Part shown: positions 27,221-37,063 of the stretch, piece by piece
Position numbering within the stretch: the first letter of the stretch is position 1
Layout of the letters: every line of letters begins with the position of its first letter
Assembly (NCBI RefSeq): GCF_045066735.1
Contig: NZ_JBISHH010000023.1
Location: forward strand, 62,001-126,000
Reading direction: 5' to 3'
Length of the DNA stretch: 64,000 bases
DNA from: Algibacter sp045066735
GTDB taxonomy: Bacteria > Bacteroidota > Bacteroidia > Flavobacteriales > Flavobacteriaceae
Translations under genes and position numbers: made by a program
Notes under the pieces: generated by a model
The model's input: the letters and a program-made list of their open reading frames with translations, nothing else
What the model was told of the DNA's origin: nothing
Databases searched by the model: none

Positions 27221-27258
27221 AATTTTTACGAGATTGTACTATTTGAGTTAAACTAAAA

Positions 27259-27285
27259 AAGCCACCTTGTAAAATAAGATGGCTT
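27259..27285 (-). terminator. Intrinsic terminator of leuS
   Basis: Stem AAGCCACCTT / AAGATGGCTT (one mismatch) followed on the minus strand by TTTTTTAG. It begins 22 bp after the leuS stop. Confidence 0.75.
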
Positions 27286-27306
27286 ATTTCTATATGTTAT
27301 TTGGAC

Positions 27307-30288
27307 TTAGCCAACAATGTTTACAATTTTACCTGGGACTACAATTACCTTTTTAGGTGTTCGGTCGCCTAACTGTTCCTTTGTTTTTTCGTGTGCTAAA
27401 ACGGTTTTTTCTATCTCTTCTTTGCTCATATCCATTGGTAACTCTAAGGTAAAACGCATTTTCCCGTTAAAGGAAATAGGATAGTTTTTACTGCTTTCTA
27501 CCAAGTGGCTGGCATCGAATGCTGGAAAAGCCGCTGTAGAAATAGATTCGCTATTCCCTAATTGGTTCCATAACTCTTCTGCAATATGTGGCGCATAAGG
27601 TGATAACAATACCAATAATGGTTCTAAAATAGCTTTAGATGTACATTTTTGAGTTGTTAACTCATTAACGGCAATCATAAACGTTGAAACTGATGTATTG
27701 AACGAGAAATTCTCGATATCTTCTTGAACTTTTTTAATAGTTTTATGAAGTGTTTTTAAATTGTCTTTTGTTGCTGCTTGGTCTGTAACTTTCAATCCGT
27801 TATCATCCACATACAATTTCCAAAGTTTTTTAAGGAAGTTGTGCACGCCTGTAATTCCGGCCGTATTCCATGGTTTGTATTGCTCAAGTGGCCCAAGAAA
27901 CATTTCGTATAAACGCAGACTGTCTGCTCCGTAATCTGAAACAATGTTATCAGGGTTTACGACGTTGTATTTCGATTTCGACATTTTTTCGACTTCGCGG
28001 CCTACTTTAAAAGTTCCATTTTCTTCATAAATAAATTCAGAATTCTTATACTCTTCTCTCCAATTCTTAAAAGCTTCAGTATCTAATTCATCTGAAGAAT
28101 TCACAAAAGCGACATCAGCGTGAATACCCTGACGCAATTCAATTTTAAATTCATCAAGACTTTCAATTATCTTATCATATGATTTCATAGAATTCTCAGT
28201 TTCTGGCTTATATTTTACAATTAACTCCTTAAGAAACTCTTGATCATTTGCACGATTTTCTGAAACCAATATATTTGATTTTACATCATAAGCTCCTGAC
28301 ATATAACCAGGACTTCCAAATTTTCCTTTTTCATATTTAAAACCATCAAGTCTTCTTACAAAAGCACTAGTCCCCAAAATCATTCCTTGGTTAATCAGTT
28401 TCTTAGCAAACTCATCAACAGGCACAACACCTTTATCGAACAAGAATTTCTGCCAAAAACGAGAATATAGTAAATGTCCGGTAGCATGCTCGCTTCCGCC
28501 AATGTATAAATCGACATCTTTCCAGTAATCCATCGCTTCTTTACTCGCGAATTCTTCGGTGTTTGTAGAATCCATATAGCGGTTAAAATACCAAGAACTC
28601 CCTGCCCAACCTGGCATAGTGTTTAATTCTAGCGGATGGATGGTTTCATTATCGATTAAATCGTTTGAAACCACTTCATTTTTATTAGTGTCCCAAGCCC
28701 AAACGGTAGCATTACCTAATGGAGGCTCGCCGGTTTCGGTTGGTAAATATTTTTCTACTTCTGGTAATGTAATTGGTAAATGTTCGGCAGCAATCATTTG
28801 TGGCATACCATCTACATAATATACCGGGAATGGCTCGCCCCAATAACGCTGACGACTAAATACAGCATCGCGCAAACGGTAATTGGTTTTTCCTTCACCT
28901 TGCCCTATTTTTTCTAATTCGAAAATAGCACGTTTAGTAGCTTTTTTATAGTTCATGCCGTCAAGGAAATCACTGTTCCCGATAACGGTTTTTTCTTTAT
29001 CTGTAAAGGCTGCTTCCGAAATATCGGCACCATCAAAAATATTAATAATTGGAATATTGAAATGATTCGCAAACGCATAATCTCTTTCATCTCCGCAAGG
29101 CACAGACATAACTGCTCCGGTACCATAACCCGCTAAAACGTAATCGCCAATCCAAACCGGAATAGGTTCTTTAGTAAACGGGTGCTCGGCATAAGCTCCT
29201 GTAAATGCACCAGAAATGGTTTTTACATCGGCCATTCTATCGCGTTCGCTACGCTTTGCTGTTGCTAAAATATAGGCATCTACCTCAGCTTTTTGCTCTG
29301 GCGTTGTTAATTGAGACACTAATTCATGTTCTGGAGCAAGCGTCATGAAGCTTACACCAAAAATAGTATCGGGTCTAGTTGTGAAGACATCAATAACAGC
29401 ATTGCTATCCTTGACATTAAAAGTAACAGATGCTCCAACCGATTTCCCAATCCAGTTACGTTGGCTTTCCTTTAGAGAATCTGTCCAATCAATTTTATCT
29501 AAACCTTGAAGCAAACGTTCCGCGTAAGCAGAAATACGCATACTCCATTGTGTCATTTTTTTACGAATAACAGGGTGACCTCCACGTTCGGATACACCGT
29601 TTACTATTTCATCGTTCGCTAAAACCGTTCCTAATTCTGGGCACCAGTTTACTTCCGTTTCGGCTAAATAAGTTAATCTATATTGTAATAAAATGGCTTG
29701 TTGTTCTTTACTTGTGTACCCCTTCCACTCGGCTGCTGTAAATGGCGCAATATTATCATCACAAACGGCATTTACTGTCGCATTACCTTCAGTTTCAAAA
29801 ATGCTTACTAAAGTAGAAATATCTTCAGCTTTATCATTATCCTTATTAAACCAAGAATTAAATAATTGAATAAAAATCCATTGGGTCCATTTGTAATATT
29901 GAGGATCTGATGTTCTTACTTCACGAGACCAATCGAATGAAAACCCAATTTGATCGAGTTGACGACGGTATGTCGCAATATTCTCCTTAGTGGTAACCGC
30001 AGGATGCTGCCCCGTTTGGATCGCGTATTGCTCGGCAGGTAAACCAAAACTATCGTACCCTTGCGGATGCAATACATTAAAACCTTGGTGACGTTTGTAA
30101 CGCGCATAAATATCGGATGCGATATACCCTAACGGATGCCCAACGTGTAAACCTGCTCCACTTGGGTAAGGGAACATATCTAACACATAATACTTTGGTT
30201 TTTCGCTTTGGTTTTCGGCTTTAAAAGTTTGGTTTGTTGCCCAATATTTCTGCCACTTTTCTTCGATTTTATTGAAATCGTATATCAT
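27307..30288 (-). CDS. leuS: Leucyl-tRNA synthetase
   Basis: 993 aa. The HIGH box (GLHVGHPLG, about 46-54) and KMSKS (near 767) are intact, as is the editing CP1 domain (TTRPDT, about 306). Between the INQGMILG motif and KMSKS there are about 130 residues including a leucine-specific insertion richer in charged residues; bacterial enzymes are often 60-100 residues shorter here. The protein charges tRNA-Leu and is essential. Its promoter has an exact -7 element. Confidence 0.96.
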   Translation of the reverse strand: MIYDFNKIEEKWQKYWATNQTFKAENQSEKPKYYVLDMFPYPSGAGLHVGHPLGYIASDIYARYKRHQGFNVLHPQGYDSFGLPAEQYAIQTGQHPAVTTKENIATYRRQLDQIGFSFDWSREVRTSDPQYYKWTQWIFIQLFNSWFNKDNDKAEDISTLVSIFETEGNATVNAVCDDNIAPFTAAEWKGYTSKEQQAILLQYRLTYLAETEVNWCPELGTVLANDEIVNGVSERGGHPVIRKKMTQWSMRISAYAERLLQGLDKIDWTDSLKESQRNWIGKSVGASVTFNVKDSNAVIDVFTTRPDTIFGVSFMTLAPEHELVSQLTTPEQKAEVDAYILATAKRSERDRMADVKTISGAFTGAYAEHPFTKEPIPVWIGDYVLAGYGTGAVMSVPCGDERDYAFANHFNIPIINIFDGADISEAAFTDKEKTVIGNSDFLDGMNYKKATKRAIFELEKIGQGEGKTNYRLRDAVFSRQRYWGEPFPVYYVDGMPQMIAAEHLPITLPEVEKYLPTETGEPPLGNATVWAWDTNKNEVVSNDLIDNETIHPLELNTMPGWAGSSWYFNRYMDSTNTEEFASKEAMDYWKDVDLYIGGSEHATGHLLYSRFWQKFLFDKGVVPVDEFAKKLINQGMILGTSAFVRRLDGFKYEKGKFGSPGYMSGAYDVKSNILVSENRANDQEFLKELIVKYKPETENSMKSYDKIIESLDEFKIELRQGIHADVAFVNSSDELDTEAFKNWREEYKNSEFIYEENGTFKVGREVEKMSKSKYNVVNPDNIVSDYGADSLRLYEMFLGPLEQYKPWNTAGITGVHNFLKKLWKLYVDDNGLKVTDQAATKDNLKTLHKTIKKVQEDIENFSFNTSVSTFMIAVNELTTQKCTSKAILEPLLVLLSPYAPHIAEELWNQLGNSESISTAAFPAFDASHLVESSKNYPISFNGKMRFTLELPMDMSKEEIEKTVLAHEKTKEQLGDRTPKKVIVVPGKIVNIVG

Positions 30289-30346
30289 CCTTATTTATTA
30301 TTTTCGAATTACTACCAGGCTGTTTTTAAAACCGCCATATTCGGCG

Positions 30347-30354
30347 CAAATTTA
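30347..30354 (-). promoter_or_regulatory. -7 promoter element of leuS
   Basis: Minus strand TAAATTTG matches TAnnTTTG; start near 30341, leaving a 5' leader of about 53 bases. Confidence 0.5.
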
Positions 30355-30435
30355 CGGTTTATAAATCAACTTAAAAATCTTTTATTTTTATAAGTTAAAA
30401 CAGATAAAAAACATGCTATTTCAAAGAGATACATT

Positions 30436-30443
30436 TACTTTTG
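30436..30443 (+). promoter_or_regulatory. -7 promoter element of the EamA transporter gene
   Basis: TACTTTTG matches TAnnTTTG. The predicted start near 30449 is 15 bases before the TTG start codon at 30464. Confidence 0.6.
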
Positions 30444-30463
30444 CACGCTAAAAACACAACTCT

Positions 30464-31378
30464 TTGAACGCGAAAATCTACAAAGCCCATTTTGCCCTTT
30501 TTGGCGCCAATGTTATTTACGGACTAAATTACATAATCGCCAAAGGTATTATGCCTCATAAAATTAGTCCAACAGCCTTTGTATTTATTCGTTTGGTTTG
30601 TTGTGTTGTACTTTTCTGGGTACTCAAATTTCTATTTGTTAAAGAAAAAGTAGAACGTAAAGATTTTTTTCGCTTAGCCATTTGTGGTTTACTAGGTGCA
30701 GCAGCAAACATGCTCTTTTTCTTTCATGGCATTAATAAAACCTCGCCCGTAGACGCCTCTATTATTATGACGATTACACCCGTTTTGGTATTTATTTTTA
30801 GCTTTTTTATTTTGAAAGAACGCATGACAAAGAATAAATTTATAGGCACTGTTATTGCCGGTGTTGCTGCTATTTTTCTAATTGCATATGGCAATAAAGC
30901 GGAAGGCACAAGTTCGCTACTTGGTAATTTCTTGGTGTTTTGTAACGCACTTTCTTACGGACTTTATTTGGTACTTGCCAAAACTTTAATGAAAAAATAT
31001 AATGCACTTACTGTTATTTGTTGGATGTTTTTGTTTGGTCTTCTTTTTGTTTCTCCGTTTTCAATTAAACCCATAATGGAAACCGATTTTGACGCCTTTA
31101 CAACCAACACTTATTTAGTTATTGGGTTTGTGGTTTTATTTACCACCTTTACTACCTATTTACTTAATTTGTATGCGCTAAACCACGTAATGCCATCCGT
31201 AACTAGTAGTTACATTTATTTACAACCAGTAATTAGTTTTATAATGGTAAGTATTTATGCTTTTGTACTAATGAAAGCGGAATACGCACAAGATATTAAC
31301 CTTGTAAAAATACTAAGCTGTATTATGGTCGTTATTGGCGTTTATATTATTAGCAAACCACCTAAAAAACTAGTATAA
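30464..31378 (+). CDS. EamA/DMT-family transporter
   Basis: 304 aa with ten hydrophobic segments in two EamA repeats, the drug/metabolite transporter layout. The start is TTG (TTG AAC GCG AAA), supported by the promoter just upstream and the lack of an ATG before the first helix. These proteins usually export amino acids or other small metabolites. Substrate unknown; no operon partner. Confidence 0.83.
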   Translation: MNAKIYKAHFALFGANVIYGLNYIIAKGIMPHKISPTAFVFIRLVCCVVLFWVLKFLFVKEKVERKDFFRLAICGLLGAAANMLFFFHGINKTSPVDASIIMTITPVLVFIFSFFILKERMTKNKFIGTVIAGVAAIFLIAYGNKAEGTSSLLGNFLVFCNALSYGLYLVLAKTLMKKYNALTVICWMFLFGLLFVSPFSIKPIMETDFDAFTTNTYLVIGFVVLFTTFTTYLLNLYALNHVMPSVTSSYIYLQPVISFIMVSIYAFVLMKAEYAQDINLVKILSCIMVVIGVYIISKPPKKLV

Positions 31379-31495
31379 CATGCTTTTATTTTAAATGAAT
31401 TGATTGTTAATAGCAACAATTTCAATATGTTTCTGTTTATATAAATGAAGATTGCTTATTCTTTATTATTTTTACAGCATTAATCACCACCTTTT

Positions 31496-32374
31496 ATGAG
31501 TTCATCTTTTGAAAAACATCAAAAACGCAGACTAATTTCATCGTATTTCTCTGTAGTGTTAAGTATTGCTTTAGTATTATTTTTACTAGGCTTGCTAGGT
31601 ATGTTGGTATTAAATGCTAAAAAAGTATCCGATCATTTTAAAGAACAAGTGGTGCTTACCATTTATTTGAAAGATTCGGCTAAAGATGTTGAAACCAAAC
31701 AGCTTGAAAAAAGTTTGGCTATGGCCGATTATGTAAAAACAACCGAATACGTATCTAAAGAACAAGCTGCCGAATTTATGAAAGCTGAAAACGGCGAAGA
31801 CTTTATGGATTTTGTTGGTTATAACCCATTGCAAAACTCGATTGATGTACATTTAAAAGCCGATTTTGTAACCTCGGAACATCTGGAAAAAATTTCAGCG
31901 GAAGCGTTAAATAAAAACTTTGTAGAAGAAGTGACTTATGATAACGACCTAGTAAACCTCATGAACGACAACGTTAAAAAAATTAGTTTTTGGGTATTAG
32001 TCATCAGTGGTATTTTTACGCTTATAGCGGTATTATTGATAAATAGTTCTATCCGTTTGGCCGTATATTCTAAACGATTTACTATTAAAACCATGCAAAT
32101 GGTTGGAGCAACAAAACGTTTTATTAGACGCCCATTTATATGGAAAAGCGTTCGTTTAGGTATTATTGGTGCTATTATAGCAATAATTGGAATGGCGGTT
32201 GTTCTTTATTATTTAAACAGAACTTTTGCCGAATTAGAATTACTAAGCAACCCAATTTTAATAGCCATTCTATTTGGTGCCATTTTTGGTCTTGGTATTT
32301 TAATAACTTGGATAAGCACACATTTTGCAACACAGCGCTTCTTGAATTTAAAAACGGACGAACTGTATTATTAG
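31496..32374 (+). CDS. ftsX: Cell division protein FtsX
   Basis: 292 aa. One helix near the N-terminus (about 17-37), a periplasmic domain (about 45-155), then three helices in the C-terminal half (about 165-185, 218-238, 255-275) with SKRFTIKTMQMVGATKRFIRRP between them, the FtsX signature. With FtsE it forms the ABC-like complex that activates peptidoglycan hydrolases at the septum; ftsE is not here, which is usual in Bacteroidota. It is followed by DUF3098. Confidence 0.93.
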   Translation: MSSSFEKHQKRRLISSYFSVVLSIALVLFLLGLLGMLVLNAKKVSDHFKEQVVLTIYLKDSAKDVETKQLEKSLAMADYVKTTEYVSKEQAAEFMKAENGEDFMDFVGYNPLQNSIDVHLKADFVTSEHLEKISAEALNKNFVEEVTYDNDLVNLMNDNVKKISFWVLVISGIFTLIAVLLINSSIRLAVYSKRFTIKTMQMVGATKRFIRRPFIWKSVRLGIIGAIIAIIGMAVVLYYLNRTFAELELLSNPILIAILFGAIFGLGILITWISTHFATQRFLNLKTDELYY

Positions 32375-32447
32375 GCTCAAGAAATTTAAAACAACATTAA
32401 CAGAAATTCTGAATTAATTCTGTTAATTTGCAGCACTTACAAACATT

Positions 32448-32702
32448 ATGGAAAATAAAAAACAAAAAGAAGTAGCAAAAGCCACCTTTGTATTTGGCAA
32501 GAAAAACTATAAATTCATGTTTATTGGTTTAGCAATTATTGCTCTTGGTTTTATTTTAATGTCTGGTGGTGGTAGCGACGACCCTGCAGTTTTTAATCCA
32601 GAAATTTTTAGTTGGAGACGTATACGTTTAGCACCAATGCTAATTCTTCTTGGGTTTGGCATTCAGGTTTATGCTATTTTATTGAATCCTGATAAAAATT
32701 AA
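32448..32702 (+). CDS. DUF3098 membrane protein
   Basis: 84 aa with two hydrophobic helices (about 24-42 and 62-78) separated by a Gly/Ser/Asp loop and FSWRRIRLAPMLIL, the DUF3098 pattern. The family is found downstream of ftsX in Bacteroidota and is usually followed by uppP. Here uppP lies 8.3 kb away, beyond an accessory gene block. Function unknown, presumed cell-envelope related. Confidence 0.88.
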   Translation: MENKKQKEVAKATFVFGKKNYKFMFIGLAIIALGFILMSGGGSDDPAVFNPEIFSWRRIRLAPMLILLGFGIQVYAILLNPDKN

Positions 32703-32771
32703 ATTTTTAGTATTTAATAATGTTATTTCTACTATCGTGGAAATAATAGGTTTATAAACAAAAGCGCCTTT

Positions 32772-33893
32772 CTATAATTGTTGAGCAAACTTTTTAGCCA
32801 TTTTTTCTACATAATCTTTAGAATTTCTCATAGCGTCATTTAAATTCTTTGAATAATTAACAACGGCATCGGTATATTCTATGCCGAAATCTTTCGCTTT
32901 ATTATTTTCTAAATCTATAGCCCCGCAAAAGGCAGCGACTTTTATTTGTTTCGCTTTCGCGGAAGATAGCACGCCCTGTATGGTTTTCCCAGACATGGTT
33001 TGTGTATCTAGCTTGCCTTCTCCCGTAATTATCCAATCGGCACCCTGTAATTGCTCATCAAACTGAGCTAAGTCTTTTATAAGCTCAATACCACGCTCTA
33101 AAGTGCCTTTTAAAAACACTTTAGAAGCTATACCCATTCCACCGGCTGCACCTGCCCCTTGAATCTCTTGCGCGTTTACACCAAAAACGGCTTGTATTAT
33201 CTTAGAAAAAGATTTTAAACCCTCATCTAACAAAGTGATATCCCTAGTCTTCGCTCCTTTTTGGGCAGCATAAACATAAGCTGCACCGTTTTCACCATAT
33301 AAAGGATTAGTAACATCGCAGGCTATTTTAAAATTGACTTCGCTAATATTTGGGTGTACGTTTGTAGCATCAATAGATTTGATATTTAATAAATTGATTC
33401 CCGTAGGTGTAACTTCTTTCCCTTTTTCATCTAAAAAACGATAGCCTAAAGCTGTTGCCATACCAATCCCACAATCATTAGTAGCACTACCTCCTATACC
33501 CAAAATAATGGTTCGTGCCCCTTTATTTATGGCATCCAAAATCATATCGCCAGTACCTAATGTGGTTGCATTTTTACAATCAAAATCCTTACGTTTTAGA
33601 AGTTTTAAGCCAGAAGCTTCCGCCATTTCAATAAAAGCTGTTTTAGATGTTTCAGCATATAAATAATTGGCTTTTATTGGCTGAAAAAACGGATTACTCA
33701 CATCAACCTCAACCACATCACCTTTTAAGTAAAAATTAACCACTTCAATTGTGCCATCACCACCGTCGGCGAGAGGCAATTTTAAAATATCTACATCAGG
33801 ATTCACGGCATTAACACCTAATTCTACCGCTTCACAAAACGCCATGCCGGTTAAAGAGTTTTTAAATTTATCTGGTGCGAGTACAATTTTCAT
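32772..33893 (-). CDS. Glycerate kinase (GarK/GlxK family)
   Basis: 373 aa, normal length for the class II glycerate kinase family. The start MKIVLAPDKFKNSLT, the ADGGDGTIEV segment and GIGGSATNDCGIG are family signatures. It phosphorylates D-glycerate, usually to 2-phosphoglycerate, which enters lower glycolysis. It follows the SSS symporter gene by 11 bp and so is cotranscribed with it. In this locus it is expected to use glycerate released by the upstream GH63 enzyme. Confidence 0.92.
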   Translation of the reverse strand: MKIVLAPDKFKNSLTGMAFCEAVELGVNAVNPDVDILKLPLADGGDGTIEVVNFYLKGDVVEVDVSNPFFQPIKANYLYAETSKTAFIEMAEASGLKLLKRKDFDCKNATTLGTGDMILDAINKGARTIILGIGGSATNDCGIGMATALGYRFLDEKGKEVTPTGINLLNIKSIDATNVHPNISEVNFKIACDVTNPLYGENGAAYVYAAQKGAKTRDITLLDEGLKSFSKIIQAVFGVNAQEIQGAGAAGGMGIASKVFLKGTLERGIELIKDLAQFDEQLQGADWIITGEGKLDTQTMSGKTIQGVLSSAKAKQIKVAAFCGAIDLENNKAKDFGIEYTDAVVNYSKNLNDAMRNSKDYVEKMAKKFAQQL

Positions 33894-33904
33894 AATCTAA
33901 ATAT

Positions 33905-35551
33905 TTAACTTAAAATTGAAGGAAGAAAAAAGCTTAAACCAAGTATAAAAACGAAAAACACTAGAAGTATATAAACCTCTTTAATCATAAAATCTTCTTT
34001 TTTAATACTCACATTAAAATTAGAAATGGTTTTTACTTTAGTTTTACTAGTTAATGCACTTACTACATAAGCTACAACCAGCGCGATGATAACGCCTGTA
34101 AAGTTTAACCAAATCCAAAAAATATTAAAGCCTAAATCGATATGAAACAACTCTTGAATTGTTTTTGAAAACATTAAGTTAATTAAAACTGCCGAAATAA
34201 TACCCGCATTCATACCTATATGATTCACTTTTTTTGAAAAGAATGCTAAAAAGAACGTTACCAATACCGGACCATAAAAAACAGAACCGATAGCATTAAT
34301 TATTTCTATAACGGCATTTTTACTACCCCCAAAAAGAAAGGCACTTGCAATACAAACTACGCCCCAAAACACAACAGACCCTTTTGAAATCATCATGTAT
34401 TTTTTCGTACTTAATTTTACATCACCACGGTTAAAAAAATCTTCTACGGTCACTGCGGAAAGTGAATTAACTGTTGAACTTAAAGACGACATGGCCGCTG
34501 ATAAGATACCTACCATTAATATCCCAATTAAACCATGTGGTAAATATTTAAGAATAAACACCGGAACCATTAAATCGGCTTTTATACCGTGCTGCGCAAA
34601 TTCATCTGGAAAGTGTCTTTGAGTTGTATCTGCAATTTCAGTTAGAAAATCTGGAGCAAGTGTAATTAACCCACCAATTACTAAGCCCATGATACAATAT
34701 ACTAAAACAACCGGAAATCTTAAAAGCCCGTTGGCCAATAAAAGGCTTCTAATGGTTTTTTCGTCTTTAGCAGATAGCATACGCTGTGCTTGCGTTTGAT
34801 CGCATCCATAATAAGACGCGTATAAAAAGAACCCACCAAGAATCATCGGTAATAAACCATATTCATTCCCTTCACCTACGCCTAAATTGTAATCGACAAC
34901 TTTTAACCTTTCAGGATCGAATCCAGCTTCTAAACCACCGTGTTCTTGTAATAAATTCCATCCATAATACAGACATATAATTAAACCCGCGAATAAAATA
35001 ATCATCTGTATAGCATCGCCCCAAACGACAGCCTTCATGCCGCCCTGCCACGAATAAATAATAGTAATAACACTAATAATTAAAATTGTGTAAACAAAAT
35101 CGATATTTAATACAGCTTGCAGAATAATGGCAATAGTATAAACCATAACTCCGGTTCCTAATGCTCTACTTATTTGAAAAACGATACTTAGAATTAACCT
35201 TGTGGAGGTGCTAAAACGCTTTTCTACAAACTCATAAATACTAACAACCCCAGACCTGAATAAAGGCGGAATTATTACAATCATTATAAATATCATCGCC
35301 AACGGAACTGCAAATTCAAAGGTTAACCATTTCATGCCGCCATTTAATTTTAACCCTACAAATGCTGGGGCCGAAATAAAACTAATTGCAGAAAGCTGGG
35401 TAGCCATAGTTGAAAGACTTAAAGGGAACCAGCCCATGCTTTTGCCACCTAAAAAATAATCTTTCGAATCTTTATTGTCTTTGAAGAAAAAGCCCATTCC
35501 TAAAAAGAATACGATATAAAATATGATGATACTATAATCAAGCCAATTCAT
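33905..35551 (-). CDS. Sodium:solute symporter (SSS family)
   Basis: 548 aa with about 13-14 hydrophobic helices, the SSS/SLC5 layout, ending in a final hydrophobic helix. It should carry a small solute across the inner membrane with sodium. Position between a GH63-type hydrolase and glycerate kinase makes a glycosylglycerate or glycerate the likely cargo (inference). The start is ATG 35551; the stretch from the GH63 stop to here holds a hairpin that may reduce read-through. Confidence 0.88.
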   Translation of the reverse strand: MNWLDYSIIIFYIVFFLGMGFFFKDNKDSKDYFLGGKSMGWFPLSLSTMATQLSAISFISAPAFVGLKLNGGMKWLTFEFAVPLAMIFIMIVIIPPLFRSGVVSIYEFVEKRFSTSTRLILSIVFQISRALGTGVMVYTIAIILQAVLNIDFVYTILIISVITIIYSWQGGMKAVVWGDAIQMIILFAGLIICLYYGWNLLQEHGGLEAGFDPERLKVVDYNLGVGEGNEYGLLPMILGGFFLYASYYGCDQTQAQRMLSAKDEKTIRSLLLANGLLRFPVVLVYCIMGLVIGGLITLAPDFLTEIADTTQRHFPDEFAQHGIKADLMVPVFILKYLPHGLIGILMVGILSAAMSSLSSTVNSLSAVTVEDFFNRGDVKLSTKKYMMISKGSVVFWGVVCIASAFLFGGSKNAVIEIINAIGSVFYGPVLVTFFLAFFSKKVNHIGMNAGIISAVLINLMFSKTIQELFHIDLGFNIFWIWLNFTGVIIALVVAYVVSALTSKTKVKTISNFNVSIKKEDFMIKEVYILLVFFVFILGLSFFLPSILS

Positions 35552-35587
35552 AATGTTAGTTTTTGTGGTTAGTTGGTTTATGCAATT

Positions 35588-35616
35588 AAGGGTTTTAATT
35601 TATAACTAAAACCCTT
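35588..35616 (-). terminator. Hairpin between GH63-type gene and symporter gene
   Basis: Perfect 10-bp stem AAGGGTTTTA / TAAAACCCTT with a 9-base loop. On the minus strand it is followed by AATTGC, not a T-run, so it is a weak terminator or a processing/stability element. Confidence 0.5.
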
Positions 35617-35670
35617 TATTTTCAAATGTCTTATTAGTTTGTTTTTTTTAAGATAATCGAAGCATTTTAA

Positions 35671-36972
35671 TTAGTCGTTCAATAAATCTATAAGTAATGC
35701 GGCACTCCAAGAAAAATCGTTTCCTCCGTAACCTGCTTTTCCTTCTTTATGCATATCTTTTCGTGAATCAAAATACTCATAAAATCCATTTTTCTCAATA
35801 ATTTCAATGGTATCTTGTTTTACGCGTTCTGCTATTTCAGAAAAACCATATTGCTTTAAACCTTTATATAGCATCCAGTTTAAATTTATCCATACAGGAC
35901 CTCTCCAGTATTTTTTAGGGTTGAAACGCTCACTCGTTGGGTCGAAAGAAGCACATAAATATTGCTGATCTCCTCCAAATTTGTCCATCATAACTTTCAC
36001 CATAGCATCTGCACGCTCTTTACTTGGAATGTTTGCAAATAAAGGTGAAAATGATGAAGATGATAAATAGCGCAGTGGTTTTTCATTCCGTAAATCGTAA
36101 TGAATATAAGCACCTAGCTCCTTATCAAACAACTTATTATTAAAAGCTTTTACACTTTTATTTTGCCATTGTTTAAGTTGTTCCGCTTTAGAATAATCTC
36201 CCAATAATTCGTACAAATTAATTAAACTTTGATTCGATTTAATCAGTATCGCGTTAAACAAAGGGTCTTGTACTAAAAACGGTGATAATTCAGCTATTTT
36301 CTCATCGCTATAATTATGTTCTTTAGCAATATCAATAATGTATAAATAATGATCATATTCCCTTTTCGATGGTCTTTCAGCAGCATCAACATGTGTAGTA
36401 TCTCGACGTTCGAAAGTATATTCTGGCGGATCCATAGTTTCCCAAATATCATCCCAAATAGGAGAATTATCGGTGCCTGACTCCCAGTTATGGTAAATAT
36501 AAACTAAGCCCTCATTTTGCGGGTCACGCTTTGTAAAAAAGTAATTATGGTTATCGAAAACTTTATCGATGACTGTTTGAATATACTTTAATGTAGCCAC
36601 TTTATTTTCACTTACTCTATACATTTCCTCTAAAACAAAACCTGTAACAGGTGGCTGTGTCATCCCTGTAGATTTATATTTTTTAGAAGATTGAGGATGT
36701 AAATCAGACCTATGAAAATCTGGTCCAGGAAAATACGTATCGGTATCTGTATGGAAAATAATATGCGGAATAAAGCCATTTTCCCATTGTGCGTCTAACA
36801 GTGTTGATATTTCTTGTTCTGCTTTTTGCATATCGAAATGTGCAAAACCAATAGCAATTAAGCCTGAATCCCAAAACCATTGAAATGGGTATAATTTTGC
36901 GCAAGGTATACTAAATCCTTCTTTAAAATTGTTGTTTAGAACTGCCTGAGCTCTCTCTTGTAATGCTTTCAT
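35671..36972 (-). CDS. GH63-type glycoside hydrolase, mannosyl-/glucosylglycerate hydrolase-like
   Basis: 433 aa, one (alpha/alpha)6-type catalytic domain, without a signal peptide, hence cytoplasmic. Signatures: QWFWDSG (31-37), NWESGTDNSPIWD (162-174, Asp168 as likely general acid), YWRGPVWINLNW (355-366) and GFYEYFD (396-402, Glu399 as likely base) with FSWSAAL. These are the pattern of bacterial GH63 mannosylglycerate and glucosylglycerate hydrolases, about 430-450 aa, rather than GH37 trehalases or the larger GH63 glucosidases. Neighbouring glycerate kinase supports a glycerate-releasing reaction. Exact sugar (mannose or glucose) cannot be told. Confidence 0.8.
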   Translation of the reverse strand: MKALQERAQAVLNNNFKEGFSIPCAKLYPFQWFWDSGLIAIGFAHFDMQKAEQEISTLLDAQWENGFIPHIIFHTDTDTYFPGPDFHRSDLHPQSSKKYKSTGMTQPPVTGFVLEEMYRVSENKVATLKYIQTVIDKVFDNHNYFFTKRDPQNEGLVYIYHNWESGTDNSPIWDDIWETMDPPEYTFERRDTTHVDAAERPSKREYDHYLYIIDIAKEHNYSDEKIAELSPFLVQDPLFNAILIKSNQSLINLYELLGDYSKAEQLKQWQNKSVKAFNNKLFDKELGAYIHYDLRNEKPLRYLSSSSFSPLFANIPSKERADAMVKVMMDKFGGDQQYLCASFDPTSERFNPKKYWRGPVWINLNWMLYKGLKQYGFSEIAERVKQDTIEIIEKNGFYEYFDSRKDMHKEGKAGYGGNDFSWSAALLIDLLND

Positions 36973-36993
36973 ATTTTATTTTTTTAAAAAACC

Positions 36994-37024
36994 CACCACT
37001 TAAACACTTAACCAATAAGTGGTG
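36994..37024 (-). terminator. Intrinsic terminator between TonB receptor and GH63-type gene
   Basis: 9-bp stem CACCACTTA / TAAGTGGTG with a 13-base loop; on the minus strand it is followed by GGTTTTTTAAAAAAA. It lies about 48 bp after the receptor stop and 13-20 bp before the hydrolase ATG. Confidence 0.75.
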
Positions 37025-37063
37025 AGTAACTAAATTAACCTATTAACTAAAGGTTAAAACAAA

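Noticed and set aside
31380..31495. ATTGTT / AACAAT hairpin before ftsX as a regulator
   Set aside because: The stem is 6 bp, A/T-only apart from one pair, and lacks a T-run; chance is likely in AT-rich DNA.
32390..32430. Inverted repeat AACAGAA / TTCTGTT before DUF3098 as terminator
   Set aside because: The stem is only 7 bp with no T-run after it, and ftsX and DUF3098 are probably cotranscribed.
35671..36972. Trehalase (GH37) identity for the hydrolase
   Set aside because: The general (alpha/alpha)6 fold and WDSG motif are shared, but the NWESGTDNSPIWD pattern, short length, missing signal peptide and glycerate kinase neighbour fit GH63 mannosyl-/glucosylglycerate hydrolases better.
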